A DNA stretch of 64,000 bases from Seminavis robusta (lineage: Eukaryota; Bacillariophyta; Bacillariophyceae; Naviculales; Naviculaceae). Made by a program: the position numbers and the translations under genes. The notes under the pieces were generated by a model, which was given only the letters and a program-made list of their open reading frames with translations, searched no databases and was not told the DNA's origin. Position 1 is the stretch's first letter. Every line of letters begins with the position of its first letter. Below, piece by piece: positions 54,744 through 64,000 of this stretch. The DNA is taken from the NCBI GenBank assembly GCA_903772945.1, contig CAICTM010000372.1, positions 1 to 64,000 on the forward strand. The letters run 5' to 3'.

Positions 54744-56576
54744 CTAGCTGACCCCCATTTTCCCAAAGAGCACCTTGGAAATGTCCTCTTTCTTCATTTC
54801 CACAATCCTCGAAAAGCAATCATTGATTCCGTAGGCAACCAAGATTGTGGAAGGATCGTTATGCTTCTCGGTAATCCCACTCACAAAGTGAATCCGGGGA
54901 CAATTCAAGACAAGCTGACCATTGTGGCGATCGTCTCCAAACACCATTGTCTTCCACCGGGTTGCTTGGATCAACGGTTCGTCTGCTTCTTGTGTGACCG
55001 AAGGAAATCCAAGACAGAACCACCCCGATTGCGCCACAACGGCAAAGGGCGGCGATGGTGAAAAGGCGTACCAGCGTGACAAGTACTGATTGGGCAATAC
55101 TTTGGCAGCAGTCGCGTTATTGTGGCCTCGATCATTCCACAGTGGCAATCGCTTGCCACTGCGCTTGCCAAACTTGGGGATTTTGGTATGAAATATTCCC
55201 ACCAACAGAGAATTGCCGTGTGGATCTGTCAGAGACACGCAACAAGCCCCACCACGGCCTCGTGCCAGAAGCACTTCGGACGGTTCCATGTTTGGAAACA
55301 TGACTTCTTCCATGGTATGCCATGCTACAGCTGGTTGTGTGGGTACCTCGGCATCCGAATAGGTTGGGTGGCTCTCTTCTTCTGTTGCTTGTTGTTGTTG
55401 TCGAGACTGACTGCAGGGTTCGTCCAGCATCATTTGTTGCACAATGTGTGGCCCGCCAGGCCACAATTCGACCCAACTTTTGTTTTCAGGGGTCGAGGTG
55501 GCAAAGTAGTTCAAGTTCTTGGCCCCACACTTGAGGTTGGGCCGATGGTAACAAACAGGACACGAGGGAAATTGTCGGATCGCCACAGTCAAGCGGCTGG
55601 GAAACACCTTGTCCAAAATAGCAAATCCCTCTTTCATCTGATGGTGGTCGTCGTCACCTTCCAGCCAAATATCCATGGGTGCTATAAAATCAAAGGATGC
55701 CACATAGAGTTGATTCCCAAAGACAAAGAGTCGAAAATCTTCGGCGGCCGGAAAGACACCACTGGTCTTGACATTTACCACCACAGTGTGAACGATGGAC
55801 AGATCGGAACGAAGCACTGCCAGTGCCAAAAAGTCTTGGGTAGGAGGCTTGCGATTCCAAGTTCCACCATAGAGCTCCTTGGACTCGTGCGGGTAGAAGC
55901 AACTTTGCTGCGTGGAGACTCGAAAGGATGCCACATACACAGGAGGGTCATTGTCATGGTCCGCAAGTAGCGCGTGGTTATTGTCAGGTGGAAGAAGGAC
56001 AATACTGGGATTGTAATGAAACAAAAATCGAGGAGGTTCGGGTTGTGAATTGGCGGCCGAAAAGAAGGCAGTCAAATTCGACAGGGCAGTCGTCGGAACG
56101 CGAGATTTGGATGGTAGCAAGGATGGAAACAGATGGGAGGACACAATGTGTGGGATTTGTTGACTGGCATCGTATCGCCAATAGAGCTTTTCTGTGGGCG
56201 TGCATGATGATGGATGACACTTGACACAAGCGTCCTGGTGTTCCGTGGCGATTGTTTCGGCGGCTGTTTCCAGTGAAAGACTCTTCTGTTCCATCAAGTT
56301 ATGAATGAGTAGACCACACCGGATATTCTTTTCCGGTATGGCAATGGCGTGATAGCAACCACCACAGATGGCATTTGTCACGTAGAATTGGTTCGTAGAG
56401 ACAGATGATGTAGTCTTCTTCGCGGGCTCGACTCGTTGAAATCCCTCGATTCTAAAGGACACCACAGAAGAGACATGCCGCTCTGCCACCCAAACGTTCA
56501 CCAGGATCAATCCAGAAATCAGAATCAAGGCTACTAGTACAGTTGCTGGAAGAACCAGCCGTCGAGTTGTCAACAT
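54744..56576 (-). CDS. Type II membrane protein with probable five-bladed beta-propeller
   Basis: The protein has 610 residues and no intron, with the ATG at 56576. A transmembrane anchor lies at about residues 8-30. Residues 66-122 form a Cys-rich part (ICGGCYHAI, RCGLLIH, CVKCHPSSC) that may be disulfide-linked or metal-binding. From about 165 the sequence has repeated strands of a beta-propeller: FHYNPSIVLLP, VYVASFRVS, KEGFAILDKV, KNLNYFATSTP, SLLVGIFHTKI, LSRWYAFSPSPPFAVV, IHFVSGITEK, STILVAYGINDCFSRIVEM. The last motif resembles ends of GH43/GH130-fold proteins, where the Asp is catalytic. A Golgi or surface glycan-active role is inferred, not shown. No specific family is recognised. 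Confidence 0.75.
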   Translation of the reverse strand: MLTTRRLVLPATVLVALILISGLILVNVWVAERHVSSVVSFRIEGFQRVEPAKKTTSSVSTNQFYVTNAICGGCYHAIAIPEKNIRCGLLIHNLMEQKSLSLETAAETIATEHQDACVKCHPSSCTPTEKLYWRYDASQQIPHIVSSHLFPSLLPSKSRVPTTALSNLTAFFSAANSQPEPPRFLFHYNPSIVLLPPDNNHALLADHDNDPPVYVASFRVSTQQSCFYPHESKELYGGTWNRKPPTQDFLALAVLRSDLSIVHTVVVNVKTSGVFPAAEDFRLFVFGNQLYVASFDFIAPMDIWLEGDDDHHQMKEGFAILDKVFPSRLTVAIRQFPSCPVCYHRPNLKCGAKNLNYFATSTPENKSWVELWPGGPHIVQQMMLDEPCSQSRQQQQATEEESHPTYSDAEVPTQPAVAWHTMEEVMFPNMEPSEVLLARGRGGACCVSLTDPHGNSLLVGIFHTKIPKFGKRSGKRLPLWNDRGHNNATAAKVLPNQYLSRWYAFSPSPPFAVVAQSGWFCLGFPSVTQEADEPLIQATRWKTMVFGDDRHNGQLVLNCPRIHFVSGITEKHNDPSTILVAYGINDCFSRIVEMKKEDISKVLFGKMGVS

Positions 56577-57613
56577 GAAGACTTGTTCATGGTGGCTTCA
56601 AACAAACCAGGCTTCCGTAGATAATTTCCCTACTTACTCTAAACCCCCCCCTGGACTAAAAGGAGCTGCCGATCTGCTAATTGCCGAGCAGCCTTTTCAC
56701 TCTAACCCTAACTCATATCTGAACAAAAACCGCAACGCAAAGGCAAAACGGCGAAAGTCTTTCTTTGGGCCGTACGGTATCTTGAGAAGTTACTGTCCAT
56801 GGCGCATGGCAATGCAATGCCAACTGTAGCTAAAGAGAGCAACTCAACAGTGTGGCAAGCAAAGCTATCGAAACGGCGTTGCTGGGTATCATACTGCTTG
56901 ACCTTCCCAATGCACCATTTGGCCGTCACATAGCAACGACAGGCGCACCTCTTTGACGTCTCACTGCCGCAAGCTACCAAGGGAATGAACGGCTCACCAA
57001 TCATTCCTGATCCCCCAAGGAGAGACCATCCCCGCGGTCCGTTGGTTGACACGAGCAGCACACTGCACACTGATACAAGGAGTTCAGCATGATGAATGGG
57101 ATGTTGCCGTTTATCGAACCCATTGGATTCGTCGACGGAATGGTCGCCATCTTGTGGTACCATACAAGCCAAAGCAGCGGGGGATTTCCAGACCCGTCGA
57201 GCACCTTGTCGGATAGCAGGACTCAAAATCGTCTAGGTGGCATGGGACCATGAAATCTTCCACGTGCTGCAACCTAATGCTTTCTAACGGTAGTATCAAC
57301 GGATCATCATCCGTGCGAAAGATACTTACAAAGTTGATGCCAACGGCACATGTCTTGACACTCTCATTTTTCTTTTTCGTCCTCTTCAACCGACATTCGC
57401 GGCATGCTTCACCATCGCGTTTCTCTGGCGTCACCAGTTCACAGGAGAAAGTCTTTAGAGGAGGAATACCTTAGAACAATCAAGCTCTGGCTATGATAGC
57501 TAGCTAGAAGCCCCAAGGAACGGTGATAGAATCTCGCCCCACCAAAATTGGGGTTCAAGGTTCACATTGTGTTCATTATTCGCTGTTCTTGGTTTCTGAA
57601 AATCTATTTGAAC
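56577..57613. other. Divergent intergenic region, no convincing gene
   Basis: Minus-strand frames at 56708-57226 and 57111-57434 overlap in different phases. The longer (172 codons) has some protein character but begins without ATG and shows no splice partner. A TAGCTAGCTAG palindrome lies at about 57498 upstream of the LRR gene. Confidence 0.4.
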
Positions 57614-59572
57614 ATGAGAATCACCCTCTCGGTTTTGTTTCTCTTCCTGGCTTCACCCCTCGTGGTAGATGCCAAGTCCAAGCGTCGTCAAAGCCGCCCA
57701 AAACGAAAATTGCGCAATCTCCCTCATCGTACCCGAGCAGCCGAGTTTCGTGCGGGCAACCTGGAAAAAAGAAATGGCGAATGGATCAAGAAACGGGCTA
57801 CCACCCCAAAGTCAACGACCAAAAAGAACAAGAAAGCCACCGGAAGTCTTCGTCGACGACAACTTCAAACTGAGGCCGGTTCTTGGTCAGCGGCCAACAG
57901 CTGGGTGAACAATAAAAATCCTCCTTATGCGTCGGTGGCGCGAGCACAAGCATTGGGTCTGGCCAACCTGTTCTTTGCCACGAGAGGTGGTTCCTGGACG
58001 TTCAACAGCAACTGGTTGACCTACCACATTTCCTACTGTCAGTGGTACAATCAAAAAGATGCCCAAGATATTTGTGAGGACATTAGCCTTATTCCGGGTG
58101 TCATTGACCAGGCGTTGATTGAACTCGAGTTGAGGCAAAACAACTTGGTCGGATTTCTTCCCACGGGTCTGGGTGGACTGACACTGTTGGAAGAATTGGA
58201 CATTCAAGAAAACTCCATTGGAGGGACATTGCCACCGCAGATTGCCAACATGGCTCGATTGGATGAGCTCAATGTGGGAGAAAACAACCTGGTGGGCCGC
58301 ATTCCTAACTTTGCCAGTATGCCCGAGCTGGAACACTTGTATTTGGACCGGAACAGCTTGACAGGAACAGTCCCATCCGGTACAGAGCTGCCTGCCTCAT
58401 TGAAGGACATTGATTTGAGGGAGAACCAGCTGGAAGGTTCCATTCCCTTGTCCTTGTTGGGTTTGACGAATCTCCAGTCCATCAATCTCTACTATCTCAA
58501 GAACTTGACTGGTACAGTGCCAGGTACGTCAGAATAGTGCATTTATGTTGGCTGCCCGTAGCTAGAGTGCAACGAAGTTTTGCAAAAGTTCCTCACCTTG
58601 CAATGTCTCTCTTTTGCACATCCAGACGACCTCTATACTATGCCTGAATTGGAAGAAATTGACTTTGAATACAACTACTTGATCGACACCATTCCTGCTT
58701 CCATTGGACAGTCAAGCACTTTGGAGTACATTTCGGTCAAGGACAATTACTTTTTTGGCGCCATCCCATGGCAAATCTTCAACATCAGTTCGCTCGTAGA
58801 GTTGCGCCTAGATGACAACCGCTTCAGTGGTCGGCTACCCACCAACATTCCAATCCATACTAACCTGGTCGAACTCCAGCTGGACGACAATAAGCTAGTG
58901 GGCCCGATTCCGCCTCAATTTGGCAATCTCGTTGCCTTGGAAAAGTTGACGTTTGGGGATAATGATCTCACCGGTACAGTGCCAGCCGAGTTGACGAGAC
59001 TTGTGAATCTCACAACGCTGGATCTCAATGAAACCAACTTGATTGGAGCCATCCCCGCCGGCCTGTGCCGAGTCCCTGAGCTCATTTTCGAATGTCGACC
59101 AGGTGTGGGTCTCTGTGGATGTTCGTGTGCGTGCCCCCCTGGAGTTGTTCCCGCAAGCCCCGCTCCGCCTCTAGTGATCCCCTCCAATCCAGTGCCAGTA
59201 CCCGCCGTCCCTGCCCCTCCTCTACCAGTGCCGGTCGTGCCTGCTACTCCTCCACCAGTCCCAGTGCCTGTGCCAGCCACACCAGCTCCATTCATTATTC
59301 AAGCCACACCAGCTCCATTCATTATTCAAGGTACACCAGCGCCGTTCACGATACCAGAGATTACCGTCACACTTCCTCCCGTGTATAATACACCAGTGGC
59401 TACACCAGCTCCCGTCTCAACACCCGCACCCATTCCTTTCCCTGCACCACCAACTCCCGCCGGCTCTGGAATCACCGTTACGATTCCTCCACAGACTCCT
59501 GCTCCGGTTGGAGGAGGCATTACAGTGACAATTTCAAGGGCGAATACTCGAATCTTTGACGGCTCGAATTAG
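57614..59572 (+). CDS. Secreted LRR protein with Pro-rich TPAP tail
   Basis: Exons 57614-58523 and 58626-59572 give 618 residues; the 102 bp intron starts GTACGT and ends CATCCAG. The ATG at 57614 gives a signal peptide (MRITLSVLFLFLASPLVVDA); the open frame further upstream has no ATG. A basic low-complexity part runs to about residue 80. A cap region with GGSWTFNSNWL and YCQWYNQKDAQDICED follows, then about ten plant-type LRRs (for example LVGPIPPQFGNLVALEKL). The LRRs end with a Cys cluster CRPGVGLCGCSCACPPG. The tail of about 150 residues is Pro/Val/Ala-rich, with TPAPFIIQ units repeated and an end ITVTIPPQTPAP. There is no transmembrane helix, so it is likely secreted into the wall or mucilage. 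Function as an adhesive or recognition protein is inferred. Confidence 0.85.
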
Positions 59573-60019
59573 CTAGTAGGACATCTCGGAATCATTTTCT
59601 TGAGTTGGGTAGCGTGGGATCGTTTGCTGCTTGAGTCGACCCTGTATCCGAAAGCACCGCGCCAAACCGACATCCAGTGACCTGAATTGCTGCTGTCTCT
59701 GCAGGTGTAGTTCATGTTTTTATAAATTACCTTTTCCTTTTAAGAATCAACGATATCGTAATGGTTTCCGTGTGGCTCCAATAGCAAATGAATGTGATTG
59801 AAGATTCCTGTCATTCGAAGAGCCTCCCGATCTTGCTCTCCTTCAAGCCAACCCAAATTCCGTCGCAAGTTCCGAACCATACAACAAAGAACACGAGTAC
59901 ACGTGTACTGCTTAGCTTATCGGTGGCTAGCTAGATGATTTCCACGAAGGGCATGGAAGCAGGCGAGCATCTTTTTGGGGGGTATCACGTTTCACTGACG
60001 GATGAGACCAAACAGAAGG
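59573..60019. other. Intergenic region between convergent genes
   Basis: No gene is seen. A TTAGCTAGTAGG word overlaps the LRR stop and a GGCTAGCTAG palindrome lies at about 59927. Confidence 0.5.
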
Positions 60020-62791
60020 CTAGAGGAACATGTCAACGCTGCCTTCATCGTCACCAAAGATGTCTCTCACGTAGACATGCATCAAAACTGGACTGGCAGC
60101 TCCCTCCACAATCTTTCCAAGCTCGTCTCTCTCGATCTCCTCGTGGAGATCCAGCGTAGAGAATTGTGCCAGATTGTCAGCCATGAAGGTCCTGTAAACG
60201 TGATTGGTTTTCCAGTTGACATAGTCCATCACCACTTCCTTTGTACCTCTCCGTAATGCTGCTTTCTCCTCACTGGACAACTTTCTGAGTCTTCGAGTAG
60301 TTGCATCTGCGTTGAAAACAGTTCGTACCAGTTTGTCCCGTCTAGCTCGAGTGCGTATATCCACAAACCAATTTTGGCCCAAATCGCCGCGGCAGAATCG
60401 AATCGTGAGAGGCATGTTCTGTGATTGGGGCGTCACAATGGTCCTGGCAGCACTCATCAAAGGAGACAGTGCTCCGGCACTACTGCGAACTTCGGATGCA
60501 TGGCTCGCGTCATCATTGTCGCTGCGTGCTGTCAGCATGTTGGTGGCTACCCTCGGCGGAGATGATCTTCTTGTCGGAACTCGAGCACCAGCCCAGCCAG
60601 CAAATGTTGTATCGACGTGGGTTCTCAAGGCCTCCTGCACAGCCCTTGTCGATTCTTCTTCTTCTCGAGCAGAATTAGGGATAGCAGCGTATGCAAGAGG
60701 TGGCGTTCTCGAAGATCGGCTACCCTGTCTGATGCTGTGGGCGCCCAAACTGTCTGCGTCTGCGTCAGTCGTTTCCGAATCATAAACGTTTGCATAGATG
60801 TGCAGATTTCTGCCGTTGTGTCGATTGTCGCCACTATGGTCACTATCACTGGCACCGCCATCATCATCAGTGTTGCTACTGTCAGATACTTCAGGGTCTG
60901 TGTCTACTCTTTCCGGGGGAGGAAGATCCTCTGCACAGATGAAGGGTTCATCGAATTCTTCGTCTACATTGTCGTAGTTGTAGTTGATTCTCCTTTTCCT
61001 GGGCCGTAGAAAGCTATCCTTTGTCGTCGGTGCATCCGTTTGGCCGTCGTCTTCGTCAGCAGGGTCAACAGCACCGGACGCTTTTCGTTTGTGCTTTCCA
61101 GAGGGAGGAGTAACTGCAGATCCTGTCGGATGAGAGCTATTCTTGTATATCATTGATTTCTGCTGCTGCAGACTAACACTTGTCAATACCTTGAGTTCTT
61201 CATAACGTTCCAGGTCTTCCGTTGTGGCAGTTCCGCATCGCCGTCTGGACAATATCCTGTTCTTCTCTTTGTAGAGCTCAGGGTCCACCCGTTCCAGATA
61301 AGATATATCTGTTGTGCCCTTGACCTCTTTGTATTGTTCCTTTTCTTGTGGGGTTGCATTTCCCCGCAAGATCTTCTTCCGAAGACGGCTTTCCAGGTTC
61401 CTCCTTAGGCGGGCCTCTTCTTCATCTTGGGTCGCATCTGAGGGACGCTTTCGTTTCTTCTTACTGCTCTCAGCCCGAGAATTGCCAACGGTGGCACTGG
61501 CTTGATTGGTATCAGTTGCTTGCTGATGATTGGCATCTGTTGCCTGTGTTGGCAAACGAACACATGTCAATGCTTTGACCTCTTCATACCGTTCCAAGTC
61601 TTGCGCTGTGGCAGTTCCTTTGCGTCTGCGGTCAGCAAGCCTTATCTTTTCCTTGAACAGCTCAGGGTCAATTCTTTCCAGGTAAGACGGATCCCTTCCA
61701 CCTGTCAATTCTCTGTATCGATCCTTATCTTCTGGAGTTGCTGTGCGCCGGATTATTTTTTCTCTGATATTGGCTATCCTGTTTTTTCGGGAGGCTTTCA
61801 GTTTTCCTTCTTGGTCGGCATCTTCTAGTTGTCGTTGTTTCTTGCTGCACTTCCCCGTTCCAGTGTTCTCATGTAGCCTCGTCAAGACTTTGAGTTCCTC
61901 ATATCGTTCCAGGTCTCTTGGTGTGGCTGTTCCTTGGCTCTTGGTCCAACTTAGCTTTTTCTTCTCTTTGTAAAGCACTGGGTCGACCTGTTCCAAAACT
62001 GATGGATCAGCTCCACTCGAAAGCCGCCTGTACTCTTCCTTGTCATGTGGTGTTGCATCTCCTCGCAGAATCTTGTCGCGCAGACGGAATACCGTGTTCC
62101 TTTTCCGGCGGGCTTTTCCCTCTTTTTCGTGCTGGTTGGCATCTGATTGCTTTTGGATCTGGATTTCAGGAGGAGAACTTGCAACACCATTCTGATTGCT
62201 TTTGCTTTCGTTGTCGCTTTCATCCTCACTATCACTGTCGCTGCCACTGCAGGCGGTTGCCTTTTGCTGTCGAAGATGTTTCATGCTGGTCAATTTCTTG
62301 AGCTCTTCATACCGTTTCAATTCTTCCTCTGTGGCTGTTCCCCTGAGTCTGAAACCACAAAGCCTATTCTTTTCCTTGAACAACTCAGGGTCCATTTGTT
62401 CCAGATGAGAAACATCTGTTTCACCTGTAACCTCCTTGTATTCTTCTAATTCTTCGCGGGAAGCCGTCCCTTGAATGATTTTCATTTCGAGACGCCGTCC
62501 CGTGTTGTACCTTTGACGTGCCAACGCCCGCCGCTTGTCTCGGATTCTCTGGGTTTTGCTCGGGACGGAAGACGCCAATTTGCCAGTGAGTGCGGTGTAC
62601 CGTAGTTCCTCGCACCGTGTCGCGATTCCACTAAAGATACAAAAGTACAGGAACACTTCCTCGGCATTTTCTTGACGGATGCTCAGACCACCCGTCAGCT
62701 CTTCGAATCGTTCCTCATCCCCCAATTCGGGACATCCGCCTTGGAAGCGGAGGTAGATCTGCTTTGTCTCTTCATGAACACCAAGAGCCAT
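60020..62791 (-). CDS. Large protein with four copies of an unrecognised ~70-residue repeat module
   Basis: The protein has 923 residues and no intron, with the ATG at 62791. Four modules lie at about residues 100-170, 233-304, 343-411 and 466-540. Each has two half-motifs: GTATPEEKExYxELTG, then YLExxDPELYKEKxRL, then GTATxEDLERYEELKxLT. The halves share the GTAT-E-L-xxYxEL pattern about 43 residues apart. A diverged unit precedes them at 15-75 (GDEERFEELTGG and SGIATRCEELRYTALTG). Modules are joined by charged low-complexity linkers (SDSDSEDESDNES) and basic patches (KKKRKRP) that look like nuclear signals. Residues about 570-790 are disordered and acidic; the last 120 (NMPLTIRFCRGDLGQNWFVD to VRDIFGDDEG) seem folded. 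I recognise no family; a nuclear role is inferred. Confidence 0.8.
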   Translation of the reverse strand: MALGVHEETKQIYLRFQGGCPELGDEERFEELTGGLSIRQENAEEVFLYFCIFSGIATRCEELRYTALTGKLASSVPSKTQRIRDKRRALARQRYNTGRRLEMKIIQGTASREELEEYKEVTGETDVSHLEQMDPELFKEKNRLCGFRLRGTATEEELKRYEELKKLTSMKHLRQQKATACSGSDSDSEDESDNESKSNQNGVASSPPEIQIQKQSDANQHEKEGKARRKRNTVFRLRDKILRGDATPHDKEEYRRLSSGADPSVLEQVDPVLYKEKKKLSWTKSQGTATPRDLERYEELKVLTRLHENTGTGKCSKKQRQLEDADQEGKLKASRKNRIANIREKIIRRTATPEDKDRYRELTGGRDPSYLERIDPELFKEKIRLADRRRKGTATAQDLERYEEVKALTCVRLPTQATDANHQQATDTNQASATVGNSRAESSKKKRKRPSDATQDEEEARLRRNLESRLRKKILRGNATPQEKEQYKEVKGTTDISYLERVDPELYKEKNRILSRRRCGTATTEDLERYEELKVLTSVSLQQQKSMIYKNSSHPTGSAVTPPSGKHKRKASGAVDPADEDDGQTDAPTTKDSFLRPRKRRINYNYDNVDEEFDEPFICAEDLPPPERVDTDPEVSDSSNTDDDGGASDSDHSGDNRHNGRNLHIYANVYDSETTDADADSLGAHSIRQGSRSSRTPPLAYAAIPNSAREEEESTRAVQEALRTHVDTTFAGWAGARVPTRRSSPPRVATNMLTARSDNDDASHASEVRSSAGALSPLMSAARTIVTPQSQNMPLTIRFCRGDLGQNWFVDIRTRARRDKLVRTVFNADATTRRLRKLSSEEKAALRRGTKEVVMDYVNWKTNHVYRTFMADNLAQFSTLDLHEEIERDELGKIVEGAASPVLMHVYVRDIFGDDEGSVDMFL

Positions 62792-63378
62792 TGTTGCTGG
62801 CTAGCTAGCAGAGAGACTTGGTTCAGACGACACTCTTGGACTCGCTGTCACTTTGAGTGAGCTTCAGGTTTCAGGTCGGCCCGTTGGATCGAGGCTCGAC
62901 GAGTGCCCAAAGATACGTACTTTTACTTTCAGCCTGAACCCTACTGTAGAGGTCAATTTCGCCTAATGTTTTTACAGAAGGAGAAAGTCGATCCCTAAGT
63001 ACCAAACCAGCTTCTTTGGACAAAGATGTCCTCCAAAAATTCCACGATTTCCACACAGTCACTGCTTCATTTGTGCGAGAGAAGAAGCTCTATCTGTTGG
63101 TGCGACGAGGCGAAGCCGCTGGGTTACTGCAACACTGCAACCACCATTCTCGATAGATAGCTAGCTCTACCTACTAGCTAGCTAGAGAACAACACAGCCA
63201 AAAGGAGGGATCTTATATTCAGAGATTCCCAAGTAGATTTGAATAGGCACACAAAGAACCTTCCTTTGTCTACCCAGTTAACAGAGGGAGAAGAATCAAG
63301 AAACTTGAGGTATCGGTACCCAATCTAGTCCGAGAAAGAAAGAATAAATTTGCGAGAGCCTCAGTAGCGAATCACAAG
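62792..63378. other. Divergent intergenic region, no gene seen
   Basis: GCTAGCTAGC palindromes lie at about 62800 and 63160-63185. No coding frame is convincing. It separates the repeat-module gene and the EF-hand gene, which are divergent. Confidence 0.5.
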
Positions 63379-64000
63379 ATGCAAGCAACGGCAACTTCTT
63401 GTTGGTTGCTGTTATTGGGGTTATTGTCAGTACATGTATGCTTGGTTTCTGGAGAGCTCTGCACCGCGACACTCCAAAAAGCGGATGTCAACAACGATGG
63501 AATCCTGACACGAGACGAGTACATTCAGTTTTGCAATGGAGAAGCGCAAAAAACTCCCATGGTACTGGAAAATTCCGCCGCCATGTTCAATGAGGATACG
63601 TTTCCACAAGAACTGGATCAAGTCTTTGATAGTCTCAAACAGTCCGACTGTAGTGGCATCAATATTGCCGGTGCCCGAACGATGACGAAGAGTGCAATGA
63701 CGCCACAAGTCCGGAAGCAACGAGCCATTGTCGAGTTGGTCTGTGTTCGAACGAGAGGTACCATTACCAAAATGTTGCAAAAAACCAAAGACGGCAATTC
63801 ACAACAAGTACTACGTAGTGGTCCTTTTGTTGGCGAAGAATCATCAGATGGGCTCCACCACGGGAACGAAGCCGTTGAAGTCAAGCAACCTGGTTCGGGT
63901 GGCGGCCCTGACTCTAGCGGTGGCGGCCCTGGTTCGAGTGGTGGCGGATCCGGCTCTGGTGGTCCTGGTGGAGAGGGTGGGATGCAAGGAGATGGAATGG
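63379..64000 (+). CDS. Secreted EF-hand protein with Gly-rich region, cut by the right edge
   Basis: The frame from the ATG at 63379 is open to the window end (207 codons seen, no stop). Residues 1-26 are a signal peptide (MQATATSCWLLLLLGLLSVH then VCLVSG). An EF-hand-like loop follows in KADVNNDGILTRDEYIQF (D-x-N-x-D-G-x-L-x-x-x-E), expected to bind calcium. A second, weaker helix-loop segment may follow near LDQVFDSLKQSDCSGINI. Beyond residue 175 it becomes a Gly/Ser/Pro repeat (GGGPDSSGGGPGSSGGG). Such proteins occur in the diatom wall or secretory path. The C-terminus lies outside the window, so the full domain structure is unknown. Confidence 0.75.
   Translation, partial: MQATATSCWLLLLGLLSVHVCLVSGELCTATLQKADVNNDGILTRDEYIQFCNGEAQKTPMVLENSAAMFNEDTFPQELDQVFDSLKQSDCSGINIAGARTMTKSAMTPQVRKQRAIVELVCVRTRGTITKMLQKTKDGNSQQVLRSGPFVGEESSDGLHHGNEAVEVKQPGSGGGPDSSGGGPGSSGGGSGSGGPGGEGGMQGDGM

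Noticed and set aside
56708-57434. Two minus-strand frames of 172 and 107 codons upstream of the LRR gene
   Set aside because: They overlap in different phases; the longer lacks an ATG at its head and neither has a splice partner or motif.
60312-61009. Plus-strand frames opposite the repeat-module gene
   Set aside because: They are antisense shadows of a clear 923-residue frame.

Overview
The window reads as nuclear DNA of a diatom, probably a raphid pennate; I cannot name the species from sequence alone. Several things point this way. Intron-containing genes carry short GT-AG introns, mostly 69-151 bp (one is 241 bp). Two proteins begin with a signal peptide followed by a Phe-type cleavage motif, as in diatom bipartite plastid signals. 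There are leucine-rich-repeat (LRR) proteins of the expanded diatom type. Genes lie on both strands at moderate density, with 0.3-1.8 kb gaps full of small palindromes.

Layout, left to right. 1-2164: a minus-strand coiled-coil gene running off the left edge, with several homopolymer-type frameshifts. 2.6-10.7 kb: a basic diatom-type unknown, a plastid-targeted HAD phosphatase, sulfatase 1 and a secreted coiled-coil protein. 10.9-20.5 kb: a direct segmental duplication carrying two LRR receptor-like genes. The second copy is split by a 2.6 kb stretch with CCGACATT arrays and a disordered SPLK-repeat protein. 21-27.3 kb: a PARN-like poly(A) nuclease, a GT90 glycosyltransferase and sulfatase 2.

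27.9-36.3 kb: a large zinc-ribbon transposase-like gene split by a 4.65 kb LTR-retrotransposon-like element. Removing that element plus one copy of its target duplication restores the reading frame exactly. This is the best-supported structural finding in the window.

38-64 kb: a CRAL-TRIO-like protein, an APC-family amino-acid/polyamine transporter, an F-box-like protein, a small zinc-ribbon protein, a MYND-finger protein, a second CRAL-TRIO protein, a divergent cytochrome P450, a plastid-type pyruvate kinase, a type II membrane protein with a probable beta-propeller, a secreted LRR protein with a Pro-rich tail, a 923-residue protein built of an unrecognised repeated module, and the start of a secreted EF-hand protein cut by the right edge.

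The genes do not form one pathway; this is an ordinary eukaryotic gene neighbourhood. Loose themes are carbohydrate or sulfate-ester metabolism (two sulfatases, GT90, the beta-propeller protein), surface recognition (three LRR proteins) and plastid metabolism (pyruvate kinase, HAD). The most likely undescribed items are the repeat module at 60020-62791 and the interrupted transposase family at 27958-36328. All exon boundaries were read by eye from splice consensus and frame continuity.
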